DNA of 51,083 nucleotides from Rubripirellula sp. (GTDB lineage: Bacteria > Planctomycetota > Planctomycetia > Pirellulales > Pirellulaceae). Numbering within the stretch: the stretch's first letter is position 1; every line of letters begins with the position of its first letter. The stretch is taken from NCBI GenBank assembly GCA_028823035.1, contig JAPKCI010000015.1, positions 1-51,083 of the forward strand, written 5' to 3'. Of the stretch, positions 8,204-17,182 are shown piece by piece. Both the position numbers and the translations under genes were made by a program. The notes beneath the pieces were generated by a model. The model did no database searches and was not told where the DNA came from. It saw nothing but the letters and a program-made list of their open reading frames with translations.

Positions 8204-9073
8204 TCACCGTCGCGCAGTTCTTTGTACCCCATCAACCATTTTTTCGCTGAATCTGGCTCGGTATTCCATCAGGCTGTTGGCTCCCTGAAAGCCGACAATT
8301 GTCTCATCCCAGTCAAGTTGTTTACTGAGCATGTAGCCATTGTCGAGATCAAAGCGAATTTCACCATTGCTCATTTGCTGAACAACCTGCGCTCGTATTG
8401 ACTCTTCATTCAATGGGGTCAGCGGTTGGCTTCGAACAGAAAGAGTAGCGACACCCGTTTTGACTTTTTTCAATGTATAAAGTTCACGAATTTTGATGAC
8501 CTTGATCTCACCGTTTTCTTTGCGTGCCTTGACATTGCGTGGGATGGACCATGATTCACCAAGGGCGACCGGTTTTTCGGGAAAGGCAACTGCCAACGTG
8601 CCCATTCCCAGGGACGCCTTAGTGCCCACGTTGTTTTCCCGTTTGGTTTCATCGCCCCGAGGGGAGATCGTGATGGTTGAGATAGTGTTGCCGATCTGAT
8701 CAGATACACGCTTGAAAAGAGCGGGAGGTTTTTCACCGCTCTCACTGTCCCAGCGAATCTCTTCTGCATCGCCCTGCTGTTGCGTCATTTCAACCGCATC
8801 GACAACATGATTGAACGTCATTTCTGAATCATTGGCAGTGAAGACCTCCCAATGTCGTTGACTGACAGTGTGAACTTGCGATATCTCTTCTGCACCACGA
8901 ATTCTTGTTTTGGTCTTGGCCACATGGGTGACTTCGTAGTGCAGGTTCTGTCCAGCGTTAAGATGGTAACGCAGCAGGTATTTCTGTGCCTCGTCGCCAG
9001 TGGAATCCTCGGCACTTGCAGACAGGCAGTTGAAGGCCAAGATCACAGTAGCAGCGGCAAAAAGACGATTCAC
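8204..9073 (-). CDS. Secreted protein of unknown function
   Basis: About 289 residues from a GTG at 9073. This start gives a clean signal peptide (MNRLFAAATVILAF then SASA) and has GGAG about nine bases upstream; the frame is open to a TTG at 9097. The mature protein begins YLLRYHLNAGQNLHYEVTHV and continues as a beta-rich chain with ITISPRGDE and FPEKPVALGESWSIP, a layout I associate with DUF6263-like planctomycete proteins, though I cannot confirm that. It probably lies outside the cytoplasm. It follows nadK on the same strand after a 117-base gap containing an inverted repeat at 9098-9121. Confidence 0.7.
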   Translation of the reverse strand: MNRLFAAATVILAFNCLSASAEDSTGDEAQKYLLRYHLNAGQNLHYEVTHVAKTKTRIRGAEEISQVHTVSQRHWEVFTANDSEMTFNHVVDAVEMTQQQGDAEEIRWDSESGEKPPALFKRVSDQIGNTISTITISPRGDETKRENNVGTKASLGMGTLAVAFPEKPVALGESWSIPRNVKARKENGEIKVIKIRELYTLKKVKTGVATLSVRSQPLTPLNEESIRAQVVQQMSNGEIRFDLDNGYMLSKQLDWDETIVGFQGANSLMEYRARFSEKMVDGVQRTARR

Positions 9074-9097
9074 GATTGCGGTCTCCGTACACGGCAA

Positions 9098-9121
9098 ACG
9101 GGGTGAGTTTCACGACCCCGT
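9098..9121. promoter_or_regulatory. Inverted repeat between nadK and the secreted-protein gene
   Basis: ACGGGGT and ACCCCGT form 7-bp arms around a 10-base loop. On the minus strand only three T follow, so it is a weak terminator candidate or a leader hairpin for the gene starting at 9073. Confidence 0.3.
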
Positions 9122-9190
9122 GAACTTGGCAGATTGATCCAGTCAGGGCAAGAGAGAATGTCTGTTGGAGATCACTCTTGCAGCTTTTCT

Positions 9191-10084
9191 TTATAGAGAA
9201 GATCGTTTTGGCGGTACTGATCCGCCCCAGCCCAGTTTGTCCCGCAGGGCACGGTAATCGTCGTGGCCTTTGACTGATAGCATTCGAAATGTCTGTTCCG
9301 CACGCTCAATTCGGACGCGATCACCGGGTAGAAAACGGCCGAGGATGCGGCCATCGACGACGATGCTGGTCGATTCATTTGGCTCGGTGACAGTGAGTTC
9401 CAAAACAGTATCGGCTGAGTCTACCAATGGCCGGTAGGTCAACGTGTGAGGGCTGATGGGTGAAATCACAATGGCTTGCAAGTGACGGCGAAGAATAGGG
9501 CCGCCAGCCGAAAGATTATGAGCCGTTGAGCCGATGGGCGTGGCAACGATCAGCCCGTCACACCGATACCGGGTCGCCAATGCACCATCAGCATAGAGAT
9601 CGATGTCCAGAATGCGGTAGGGCGGACCTCCCAGAATAGCTGCTTCGTTCAAGGCAAGTTGCTGGGCGATCACGCGACCCTCGCGAATGATGCTGGTTTG
9701 CAGCATCAGGTAATCGACCACTTTGAATGCACCCCGTGAGACATCGGGCCAAACATTCAGGAAATCATCCGGTGACAAAGCAGCGAGGAAGCCGAGACGC
9801 CCGCAATTCACGCCCAGGACTGCTGATTGTCTGGCTCCCATCTGACGAACCGTCTGCAGGATTGAACCGTCGCCTCCCAGTACAATCACAAGGTCTGGCT
9901 TTGACTGCGAGAAGTCGTACTTGAAATCCAGATCTTCCGCCAAAATCTCGGCATGGTCGGAAATGGCTGGTCGCAAACGCTCCAAGGTAGCCCGTACCCG
10001 CTCGCGGTCAGGTACGCCCAGTACGACCACTTTTGGTTTTCCGGATTGATCGCGTATCCATGAATGGCCCGGTTCGGCGGACAT
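9191..10084 (-). CDS. nadK: NAD kinase
   Basis: Phosphorylates NAD+ to NADP+ using ATP or polyphosphate in the cytoplasm. The 297-residue protein carries the family signature: VIVLGGDGSILQTVR with the GGDG catalytic loop, LGVNCGRLGFLA, LNEAAI with the conserved NE pair, and DGLIVATPIGSTAHNLSAGG, the conserved nucleotide-binding segment. ATG 10084 has GGGA about nine bases upstream and is preferred to the in-frame TTG at 10099. Length is normal for the family. It follows dxs on the same strand after about 140 bases and may be co-transcribed. The N-terminal Rossmann-like half starts at PKVVVLGVPDRERV. Confidence 0.93.
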   Translation of the reverse strand: MSAEPGHSWIRDQSGKPKVVVLGVPDRERVRATLERLRPAISDHAEILAEDLDFKYDFSQSKPDLVIVLGGDGSILQTVRQMGARQSAVLGVNCGRLGFLAALSPDDFLNVWPDVSRGAFKVVDYLMLQTSIIREGRVIAQQLALNEAAILGGPPYRILDIDLYADGALATRYRCDGLIVATPIGSTAHNLSAGGPILRRHLQAIVISPISPHTLTYRPLVDSADTVLELTVTEPNESTSIVVDGRILGRFLPGDRVRIERAEQTFRMLSVKGHDDYRALRDKLGWGGSVPPKRSSL

Positions 10085-10223
10085 CAGATCGATTCCCAAT
10101 CAATGCTAGGCTGAAAGTTCAATGCAGAGTTAAAGACGCTTTCTCTAGCATACTGCAATCCCGAGTTGCCAGAAGCGTGATTCTGTCCCAAGCCCTGTTT
10201 GCAGATTCACTGTGAACTGCGTA

Positions 10224-12149
10224 TCAACGAACGTTCGAGGTGACAGAGTCGCGGCATGACTGGGCAATTTTATCGACGCTCAGACCGTGCTTGTCGAGCA
10301 AGTCGCTCCGATCACCATGTTCGATGAACTCGTCGGGCAATGCGATCACTTTAATTAATCGCGTGTCAAGTTGCTCGGCGACTGCACATTCGATGAATGC
10401 AGAGCCGAAGCCGCCCATCCTGGCACCTTCCTCCAAGGTTACGACGAAATTCCCATCAACCAGTGTCTGGCGGACCATGTCGATGTCCATGGGTTTGACA
10501 AATCGAGCATTGATCACACCGACGTCAAGTTCATCCCTCAGCAACTCAGCCGCTGCGATGGCCTGATCTAGCATGGCACCGTAGGCGATGATTGTGCCAT
10601 CACGCCCTGCGCTAATGGTTTCGCTCTTTCCGATTTCAACAGGCTCGGGCGTGTGTTCGAGTTGCAGAGCAGAAGCTTTCGGGTAACGGATGCTGCTGGG
10701 GTGATCATGGGCCAGTGCTGCATTGAGCATCAGTTCTAATTCGGCTGCGTAGCCGGGGGCCATGCACGCCATATTTGGGAACAGTCTCATGTATCCCACG
10801 TCAAACAGGCCGTGGTGGGTGGGGCCATCGGGGCCGGTCAAACCTGCACGGTCCAGCATGAAAACCACCGGCAGATCCTGAAGCGTTACTTCCTGAAAGA
10901 TCTGATCGTAACTTCGTTGCAGGAATGTGCTGTAGATATCAACAATCGGACGCAAGCCGGTCTTGCATTGGCCTGCAGCAAAGGCAACGGCATGCGATTC
11001 GCAAATTCCTACATCAAAGAATCTGTCGGGATATTCTTCACGAACGGGTTCCAGTTTGTTGCCCTGGCACATTGCGGCTGTGATGATTGTCACACGCGGG
11101 TTGGCTGCCATTTGTTTGCGAATCGCTTCCCGAGCGTGCAGTGTGTAAGGGGGAAGTCCCTCGCTCTTTTGCGTGATTGGGTTGCCGTTGTCGTCCGTGA
11201 ATATTGGTGGTGTATGGAAGAACACGGGATCTTCTGAGGCGGGCTTGTAGCCATGACCTTTCTCAGTGACCACATGCAAGAGCACGGGGCCCTTGGTTTC
11301 TTTGGCCATTGCAAGGTACTTGCGCGTCAGGGGAATGTCGTGGCCATCGATGGGGCCGATGTACCGTATGTTGAGTTCTTCGAACAGCATGCCGCCGAGC
11401 AGTCCTGCTTTGACGCCCTCTTTCATCTGGGCAAGGAATCGTTCGGTGGGGTCACCGAACATGGGGACATGATCTAAAAGACGCACCACCTCGCTTTTCA
11501 GCCCCGTGTAGAATGGGTTGGAACGGAGTCGGTCGAGGTAGCTGGCAACAGCCCCTACCCGATGGCAGATCGACATCTTGTTGTCGTTCAGTACGATTGT
11601 CAGGTCATCGCCTAGTTCGCCGGCGTTATTCAACGCTTCAAAGACGATCCCACTGGGGAATGCTCCGTCGCCGATGACGGCGACAGTTCGGCGTTCTGCC
11701 TGCTGACCAATGATGTCGCCGCTCCGTAGGCCTACGGCCGTGCTGACGCTGCAACCCGCATGACCCGTCATGAACAGGTCGTAGACGCTTTCGCCCGGGT
11801 TGGGGTAACCCATCAAGCCACCACTGGTTCGTATCCCGGCAAAATCCTTGTATCGACCCGTCACAAGTTTGTGAGGGTAGACCTGATGCCCGGTGTCCCA
11901 AATCAAACGATCATGTCGGAAATCGAATTCGCTGTGCAGAGCCAGACAAAGCTCGACCACGCCCAAGTTCGACGCGAAGTGCGCCGTGCGTGTTGCTAGC
12001 AGATTACAGAGGACATCACGTATTTCGGTAGCTGTCTTTTCCAACTGCTGCAGTGAGAAATCCCGAAGCGGTGTCGCGTCGTCAAGACTGGCCAGAAGCG
12101 GATGATCTCCAAGCGGGTGATGATCGCTGCTGGCGGTTGTGTTACTCAA
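10224..12149 (-). CDS. dxs: 1-deoxy-D-xylulose-5-phosphate synthase
   Basis: First enzyme of the MEP isoprenoid pathway: condenses pyruvate and glyceraldehyde 3-phosphate with thiamine diphosphate. The 641-residue protein has the expected transketolase layout. WDTGHQVYPHKLVTGR is near residue 85, the thiamine-binding segment GDGAFPSGIVFEALNNAG is near 160, and YIGPIDGHD is near 265. The pyrimidine-binding domain has DRAGLTGPDGPTHHGL, and there is a C-terminal transketolase domain. It overlaps the upstream prenyltransferase gene by four bases (12146-12149), so the two are translationally coupled, which fits supply of IPP and DMAPP to the next step. Confidence 0.95.
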   Translation of the reverse strand: MSNTTASSDHHPLGDHPLLASLDDATPLRDFSLQQLEKTATEIRDVLCNLLATRTAHFASNLGVVELCLALHSEFDFRHDRLIWDTGHQVYPHKLVTGRYKDFAGIRTSGGLMGYPNPGESVYDLFMTGHAGCSVSTAVGLRSGDIIGQQAERRTVAVIGDGAFPSGIVFEALNNAGELGDDLTIVLNDNKMSICHRVGAVASYLDRLRSNPFYTGLKSEVVRLLDHVPMFGDPTERFLAQMKEGVKAGLLGGMLFEELNIRYIGPIDGHDIPLTRKYLAMAKETKGPVLLHVVTEKGHGYKPASEDPVFFHTPPIFTDDNGNPITQKSEGLPPYTLHAREAIRKQMAANPRVTIITAAMCQGNKLEPVREEYPDRFFDVGICESHAVAFAAGQCKTGLRPIVDIYSTFLQRSYDQIFQEVTLQDLPVVFMLDRAGLTGPDGPTHHGLFDVGYMRLFPNMACMAPGYAAELELMLNAALAHDHPSSIRYPKASALQLEHTPEPVEIGKSETISAGRDGTIIAYGAMLDQAIAAAELLRDELDVGVINARFVKPMDIDMVRQTLVDGNFVVTLEEGARMGGFGSAFIECAVAEQLDTRLIKVIALPDEFIEHGDRSDLLDKHGLSVDKIAQSCRDSVTSNVR

Positions 12150-13117
12150 TGTGTTCGCTCCAATACAAATTCTGCTAACAGTCCTAGACGTCGACCTGAA
12201 TCTCCGAAAACAGCGGCATCGCGCTTTGCTGACTCGATCAGTTCCTGCGCTTTCTGACGGGCACTTTCCAAGCCCAACAGGCCCGGATAAGTCAATTTTC
12301 CTCGATCGGCGTCTTTCCCTGTACGTTTTCCCAGTGTGCTTGCTTCGGCTGTGTAATCAAGTAGATCGTCCACAACTTGGAACGCTAGCCCTATCGACTG
12401 GGAGTAACTTTTCAGCACCTTCCGCTGCTCAGCGGTGGCGTCGACCATGATCGCACCCAAATCGAGTGACACCGAAAACAATGCTCCTGTCTTACGCCGA
12501 TGGATAGACTCGAGGTGTAACAAGCTGGCCTCGGTATTTTTTATTCTGTCAGTCTGGCAACCGTTAGCAACAATTGCTGTCGATTCCAGGGGATGGGAGG
12601 CTTTTTCTGCAGCAAGATCGTCGGCCTGCCCACCGACCAATTGCGAGGCTCCCCCAGCGATGGAGAGGGCTCGGATCGCTTCAATGGCTTTTTCAGGCGG
12701 ATTTACGTGCTGGCTGAGATGGCAGAAGGCCTCCGTCAGCAGGGCGTCTCCGGCCAGAATTGCGGTCGCTTCGTCAAATTCAATATGAACGGTTGGCCGT
12801 CCCCGGCGAAGATCATCATCATCCATTGCCGGTAAATCGTCATGGATTAATGAGTAGGCGTGGATCATCTCGACTGCGACAGCAGCGGGAATTGCATCCT
12901 CAACCGAACCACCACAACATTCAGCTGCCATCATCACCAACGCTGGACGAAGCCGTTTGCCGGGAGCCATGAGTGCGTAGGACATCGCTGCCGAGAGGCG
13001 TTCAGGGCAGCCGTCGCCAAAATTGCAGGATTCTCGGAGGGCCCGTTCGATGGTGGGGCGGAGATCGTCAAAGCCGCAATCCAAATCAGATCTTGGCGAG
13101 GTAGAGGGTGTTTGCAC
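12146..13117 (-). CDS. ispA: Polyprenyl (farnesyl/geranylgeranyl-type) diphosphate synthase
   Basis: A 323-residue trans-prenyltransferase that extends allylic diphosphates with IPP. The first aspartate-rich motif is DDLPAMDDDDLRRGR, and the second is FQVVDDLLDYTAE. RPTVHIEFDEATAILAGDAL follows the first, as in FPP/GGPP synthases. The long motif DDxxxxD matches the bacterial FPP-synthase class; chain length cannot be fixed from sequence alone. It lies between xseB (44 bases upstream) and dxs (four-base overlap), an arrangement also common in other bacteria. Confidence 0.92.
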   Translation of the reverse strand: MQTPSTSPRSDLDCGFDDLRPTIERALRESCNFGDGCPERLSAAMSYALMAPGKRLRPALVMMAAECCGGSVEDAIPAAVAVEMIHAYSLIHDDLPAMDDDDLRRGRPTVHIEFDEATAILAGDALLTEAFCHLSQHVNPPEKAIEAIRALSIAGGASQLVGGQADDLAAEKASHPLESTAIVANGCQTDRIKNTEASLLHLESIHRRKTGALFSVSLDLGAIMVDATAEQRKVLKSYSQSIGLAFQVVDDLLDYTAEASTLGKRTGKDADRGKLTYPGLLGLESARQKAQELIESAKRDAAVFGDSGRRLGLLAEFVLERTH

Positions 13118-13161
13118 GGTTTTAATCGCTGCTGTTGCAAAAATTCCGAGTGTACAGAAGT

Positions 13162-13584
13162 TTAGAAGAGGCCGGGCGAGTCGTCCACGATACTCTCAGA
13201 ACTATCTGCCTGATTTGCCGCTCGCGACGGGTTGGTGTTGGATTCGGACGCGGCTGATTTCTTCTTAATACCTGCTTTTTTCCGTTTTGTTGGGCCGTCG
13301 GATTCTGCTGAACTGGTGTTCATTGACGAGGTGACAGGATTCCCATCAGCGTCAAAACCGGAAATTTGGCTGATCTTTTGTTCAGCTGCATCGAGCAGTC
13401 CTTGGCATTGTTTCAGTTCCCGAATTCCCTGTTCGTATTTCTGCAGTGATGCTGTCAGTCCCAGTTCACCGCTTTCCAACTGGCTGACGATGCCCTCAAC
13501 CTCGCCGAGTGATTCCTCGAAATCGAAGCGTTTTTCTTCGCGACTTCCGGACGTCCCAGTGGTCGTGGATTTCTTTTTCGCCAT
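13162..13584 (-). CDS. xseB: Exodeoxyribonuclease VII small subunit with extended tail
   Basis: Residues about 20-80 are the XseB coiled-coil fold (FEESLGEVEGIVSQLESGEL, then SLQKYEQGIRELKQCQGLLD). This subunit binds the XseA catalytic subunit for single-strand DNA degradation. The protein is 140 residues, against roughly 80 for most homologues, because of a charged, serine- and lysine-rich C-terminal tail of about 55 residues that looks disordered, plus a short basic N-terminal arm. No xseA is present in the window. It is the first gene of the xseB-ispA-dxs cluster. Confidence 0.88.
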   Translation of the reverse strand: MAKKKSTTTGTSGSREEKRFDFEESLGEVEGIVSQLESGELGLTASLQKYEQGIRELKQCQGLLDAAEQKISQISGFDADGNPVTSSMNTSSAESDGPTKRKKAGIKKKSAASESNTNPSRAANQADSSESIVDDSPGLF

Positions 13585-13959
13585 GATTCTGTTTTGACTC
13601 GTCTGCTAATGCGACCTAGGCATTACATGAGCCTGGGATGGAATCGTGCTGCCGCAAATGACTCGACCGGTTAAACCGATCCGAGGGCTTGCACGGTTTC
13701 ACATTGTGTCATGTTTGGGGTCTCCGTTCCACGGATAGACTCGATTCTGGCAGATTGTCCTCCGGGCTGATCATGATGAAGAAACTTTTGTCTGGGGTTT
13801 TGCCCTCGGCACTAAGGTTGATTTGTCATGAAAAACGGGGTTTTCCCGAAAGGTTTTGGGCAGGCGGAATGAGGTTTGGGCAGGCGAGATGGGGTTTGGG
13901 CAGTGATGACCCCTAGTTTTAGCGGATAAATCAAAAAATTCACGGCGTTAGGCATTCAC
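13585..13959. other. Intergenic region with imperfect 20-21 bp tandem repeats
   Basis: About 375 bases between divergent genes. Near 13851-13910 a G-rich unit built around GGTTTGGGCAG(GCG) occurs three times with small changes. No gene is recognised. It should contain the xseB-cluster promoter and the promoter of the coiled-coil gene. Confidence 0.5.
13851..13911. repeat. Three imperfect G-rich tandem repeats
   Basis: AGGTTTTGGGCAGGCGGAAT, AGGTTTGGGCAGGCGAGAT and GGGTTTGGGCAGTGATG follow one another with a spacing of about 20 bases. They look like slippage copies. Confidence 0.6.
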
Positions 13960-14823
13960 TTGAAAGACGTAAGGCAAGCCCGAAACGAGCACGCTCATGA
14001 GGAGCGATCCGTTATTGATGCGGTGCAATCCAATACACACCTGTTGAATGAATTACTAGCGGAACTGGCTGATGTCCGCACATTCTTCGACGCCACGACT
14101 AATGAAGTTCGGGGCAACCGGGTTGATGGGGACCCCATTGAATGGGAGCGTGAGTGCCATCGGTTGCAGGAATCTGTCCTCGAACTCGACGCCGCCAACG
14201 CCGAACTGCATACACAGAATGACGAACTTGCCGCCAGAATTGCAAGTTCTCGGGTTCAGGAAACGACCCCCAAGGATTCCCTGGAAGCAAGCGAGATGTT
14301 GTCGTGGGAGGAACGGAAAAAACTGATCTTGCTACAAATGGAGGAGGGTACATTTGATGCCGATCAGTTTGCGTCTTCACTTCATTCGGAATTCCAAACC
14401 AGCAAAGATACTCCCGAAACCTTTATTGAACGATTGAGGTCGGAGATTGAATGTCGCGATCAGGAAATCGTTGAATTGCGGAACCTGCTCGATCAGCAGT
14501 CCGAGACGCGTTCCGATGGGACCGCAATCGGGGCGTTGGCGATCGCCGACATTCTGGATGCGGATGAATTGATCCAGCAGGAGCGGGAAAAATTGCAAAA
14601 ACTCCAAGTGGACTGGCAAGAAAAGTTTCGCGAGGGAGAGATCGAGGCTTCTCTGGAACGGGCCAAGCTGTCACGGGACCGCCAGGACGTTTTGGAGAAG
14701 AAAACTGAACTGGAACTGCAGTTAGAGTACGTACAGCGGGAGTATCGGCAACGTAACTCAGCCCATGGCGGCACTTCCCGCCGCTGGTTGACCAAACTCG
14801 GTTTGGCGGATGACGAGGCATAG
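13960..14823 (+). CDS. Coiled-coil protein of unknown function
   Basis: A 287-residue protein that is almost entirely charged heptad-like helix: runs such as VLELDAANAELHTQNDEL, EIECRDQEIVELRNLLDQ and KLQKLQVDWQEKF suggest long coiled coils over residues 20-265. It lacks a signal peptide and membrane segments, so it is probably cytoplasmic. The start is a TTG at 13960; no ATG is available until far downstream, so the true start could also be a GTG within the first 30 codons. It ends 92 bases before the second oxidoreductase. Function is not recognisable; a structural or scaffold role is possible. Confidence 0.65.
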   Translation: MKDVRQARNEHAHEERSVIDAVQSNTHLLNELLAELADVRTFFDATTNEVRGNRVDGDPIEWERECHRLQESVLELDAANAELHTQNDELAARIASSRVQETTPKDSLEASEMLSWEERKKLILLQMEEGTFDADQFASSLHSEFQTSKDTPETFIERLRSEIECRDQEIVELRNLLDQQSETRSDGTAIGALAIADILDADELIQQEREKLQKLQVDWQEKFREGEIEASLERAKLSRDRQDVLEKKTELELQLEYVQREYRQRNSAHGGTSRRWLTKLGLADDEA

Positions 14824-14915
14824 AGTCCAGATGTTTCCCCCCAGAGCGTTTCGCTTCCGGTAGAATACGCTCATTAACATTTTGATCGTTCCCCGTCTTC
14901 CGAGTGAGATATCCC

Positions 14916-16379
14916 ATGTCGAAAACCAACCGGCGTGACTTTCTGGCGACTTCATCAGCTGTGGGAGGTTCCCTTCTGCTCACAGGAACGCGAGCTTCCG
15001 GGGCCGTCGATGGCGCCAGCAACCGCGTGAGAATCGCTGTTGCCGGTCTGAACGGGCGGGGGCAGAGCCATTTGGGCGGTTGGCTTGGACAGGACAACGT
15101 TGAGGTTGCTTATGTCATCGACCCCGACGCCGATATCCTTGCAAAGGGGATGCAGAGCCTCGAAAAACGGACGGAGGGAAAATTCACGACGAAGGGGATC
15201 AGTGATGTTCGTGAAGCACTCGATGACAAGTCTGTCGACGCGATTTCCATCGCAACACCCAATCATTGGCACTCGCTGATGACGATCTGGGGAGCCCAGG
15301 CCGGCAAGCATGTTTATGTCGAGAAACCTATGAGCCACGATGTCCGTGAGGGGCGGATTGCAGTTGCAGCACAGGAAAAATATGGGGTCGTCATTCAGCA
15401 TGGTACACAACGCCGAAGCAGCGCCGGGATTGCCGGATTACATGAGGCTTTGCAGAACGGAGATTTGCCCCGGCTAAAGATTTCTTACGGCTATTGTTGC
15501 AAGCCACGAGGTGGTATCGGACACGAACCGGTTGGACCACCCCCGGCCAAACTGGACTGGGATCTCTGGAAAGGCCCTGCCGTTATCAGCGACTATCACG
15601 CCAACTATCATCCGTACGACTGGCATTGGTTCTGGAAAACCGGAAATGGTGACCTGAACAATCAGGGAACACATCAACTTGATGTCGCTCGATGGGCACT
15701 GGACAAGGACCAGACCCATCCGGTTCGAGTGATGGCGATCGGTGGCCGTTTCCAGTGGGACGACCAGGGCGAGACTCCCAACACAATGTTCGGGCTAGCC
15801 GAGTACCCGAATGGGCAAATGGTCTTGTTCAATGTTCGGAACGTGAATTATGACAAGTATCAGCGGCAAGTTTTCAACGAATACTATTTGGAAGATGGAA
15901 GTAAAATCACCGGTGAAGGCAACTACAAAATTCTCCGCCCCGGGGCTTCCAAGGCAGAGCCGCTAAAGTTGCCACAGGGCAAAGTCACTCCTGGCGGCAA
16001 CTGGGGAGCGTTCATTGCTGCGATCCGAGCCGGTGATCCGAGCATGGCGAACGGGAACGTCACCGATGCCCACTATGGCTGCGTCATGGGACATCTGATG
16101 AACAATTCGTATCGACTTGGTGAAAAAGTGCCGTTCAACGCCAAAGCTGCGAAGTTTGGTGATAATGCTGATGCTGCGGAGCATTTCTTGAAATTACATG
16201 AAGTGATGCGTGATGGTGTGGGGATTCCAGAGGATAAAGCTGACTACACCGTCGGGCCTTGGCTGACCTTTGACCCTGAGACAGAGCGTCACACGGGGGA
16301 TCACGCCGATGCTGCCAATGCATTGCTGAAGGACCCCAACAACAAAGGTTTTGAGGTTCCCTCAATCGAAGATGTTTGA
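14916..16379 (+). CDS. Gfo/Idh/MocA-family oxidoreductase with TAT-type leader
   Basis: A second predicted exported oxidoreductase, 487 residues from ATG 14916 (an in-frame GTG at 14904 is possible; GAG lies about ten bases upstream of the ATG). The leader NRRDFLATSSAVGGSLLLTG is twin-arginine type. The Rossmann domain shows VAGLNGRGQSHLGGW, and the EKP motif is intact as VYVEKPMSH. The second domain includes NQGTHQLDVARWAL, a histidine-containing substrate-site segment. It is only distantly similar to the 427-1929 gene, so they are paralogues of different subfamilies. The substrate is unknown. It stands alone between the coiled-coil gene and the sodium-pump operon. Confidence 0.92.
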   Translation: MSKTNRRDFLATSSAVGGSLLLTGTRASGAVDGASNRVRIAVAGLNGRGQSHLGGWLGQDNVEVAYVIDPDADILAKGMQSLEKRTEGKFTTKGISDVREALDDKSVDAISIATPNHWHSLMTIWGAQAGKHVYVEKPMSHDVREGRIAVAAQEKYGVVIQHGTQRRSSAGIAGLHEALQNGDLPRLKISYGYCCKPRGGIGHEPVGPPPAKLDWDLWKGPAVISDYHANYHPYDWHWFWKTGNGDLNNQGTHQLDVARWALDKDQTHPVRVMAIGGRFQWDDQGETPNTMFGLAEYPNGQMVLFNVRNVNYDKYQRQVFNEYYLEDGSKITGEGNYKILRPGASKAEPLKLPQGKVTPGGNWGAFIAAIRAGDPSMANGNVTDAHYGCVMGHLMNNSYRLGEKVPFNAKAAKFGDNADAAEHFLKLHEVMRDGVGIPEDKADYTVGPWLTFDPETERHTGDHADAANALLKDPNNKGFEVPSIEDV

Positions 16380-16767
16380 CGGAAATCGAAAACTTGCGAC
16401 CGGCGATATCGACAACTTTTAGACGTGCAATTTGCCGTCGGGGGGTGAAGAAAACGGCTCGATGCGATATCCTTTCCTCGCACGTGACTGCTGCTTCTCA
16501 ACAATGCGGAGGAAGACACGTTGTGGCATGGCAGAATTGTCGTGAATTGCCACCGTGCCGACAGATTGTCAGACGCTCCGCTTTGCGGAGGTCGTCAGAG
16601 CAAATTCTTCGGAATCCACTGACCTGCCGAGCACGGTATACGGTCAACGGGGTGCGAGTTCGTGACAGTCAGCACTTGATTTTCTGAACTGATCCGACTG
16701 GCATCCAAACTGTGTCGGTTCGCCTGTATTTCTGCTTGAAACCTTCCCGTCAACATCCGCCGACTGC
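16380..16767. other. Intergenic region before the sodium-pump operon
   Basis: About 390 bases. A short GC hairpin, CTCCGC-TTT-GCGGAG, is at 16576-16590 but has no T-tract. No gene or other structure is recognised. It probably carries the operon promoter. Confidence 0.45.
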
Positions 16768-17136
16768 ATGTACGCAATGCCAATGCTTCTGGAACAAACA
16801 GGGCCGACGCTACTGGGACAGGTGGTGCCGATGCTCCGGGATCAGTCCGGAGCCGGTTCCGGATCGCTGGCGAATGGACTGGTCGTTGCACTTGTGGGAT
16901 TGATGATTGTCTTCAGTGCGTTGATCTTCATCAGCTTGTTCATTGCCGCCTTGCCGCATCTGCTTAACAAGTTGGCTGTCATTTGGCCGGAGGTGGATGA
17001 GCCTGTGGCGCATCACGCTCATCACGAGAGTCAAGTGGCTGATGACAATGCGGTGTTGGCAGCTATCGGTTTCGTGCTTCACACCGAGTTTCAGCGGCAG
17101 CTGGATTCGCAACATTCGTCAGAGCAAAGTAGCTGA
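16768..17136 (+). CDS. Sodium-pump decarboxylase gamma subunit (OadG-like)
   Basis: A 122-residue protein with a single transmembrane helix near residues 40-65 (GLVVALVGLMIVFSALIFIS), followed by a polar tail with a histidine-rich patch (HHAHHES) and a conserved-looking DDNAVLAAIG near the end. This matches OadG/MmdD subunits, which assemble the soluble alpha subunit onto the membrane beta subunit and may bind metal through the tail. Homology is weak, as is usual for this family; the assignment rests on the fold plus position directly upstream of the beta and alpha genes (46 bases to the beta gene). Confidence 0.82.
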   Translation: MYAMPMLLEQTGPTLLGQVVPMLRDQSGAGSGSLANGLVVALVGLMIVFSALIFISLFIAALPHLLNKLAVIWPEVDEPVAHHAHHESQVADDNAVLAAIGFVLHTEFQRQLDSQHSSEQSS

Positions 17137-17182
17137 ACCCTCAATAGCAGGAGCATTTGGCATTTAGGCCACGATAGAGCTG

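Noticed and set aside
16576-16590. CTCCGC-TTT-GCGGAG hairpin as a terminator for the second oxidoreductase
   Set aside because: Short stem, no T-tract, and nearly 200 bases after the stop codon.
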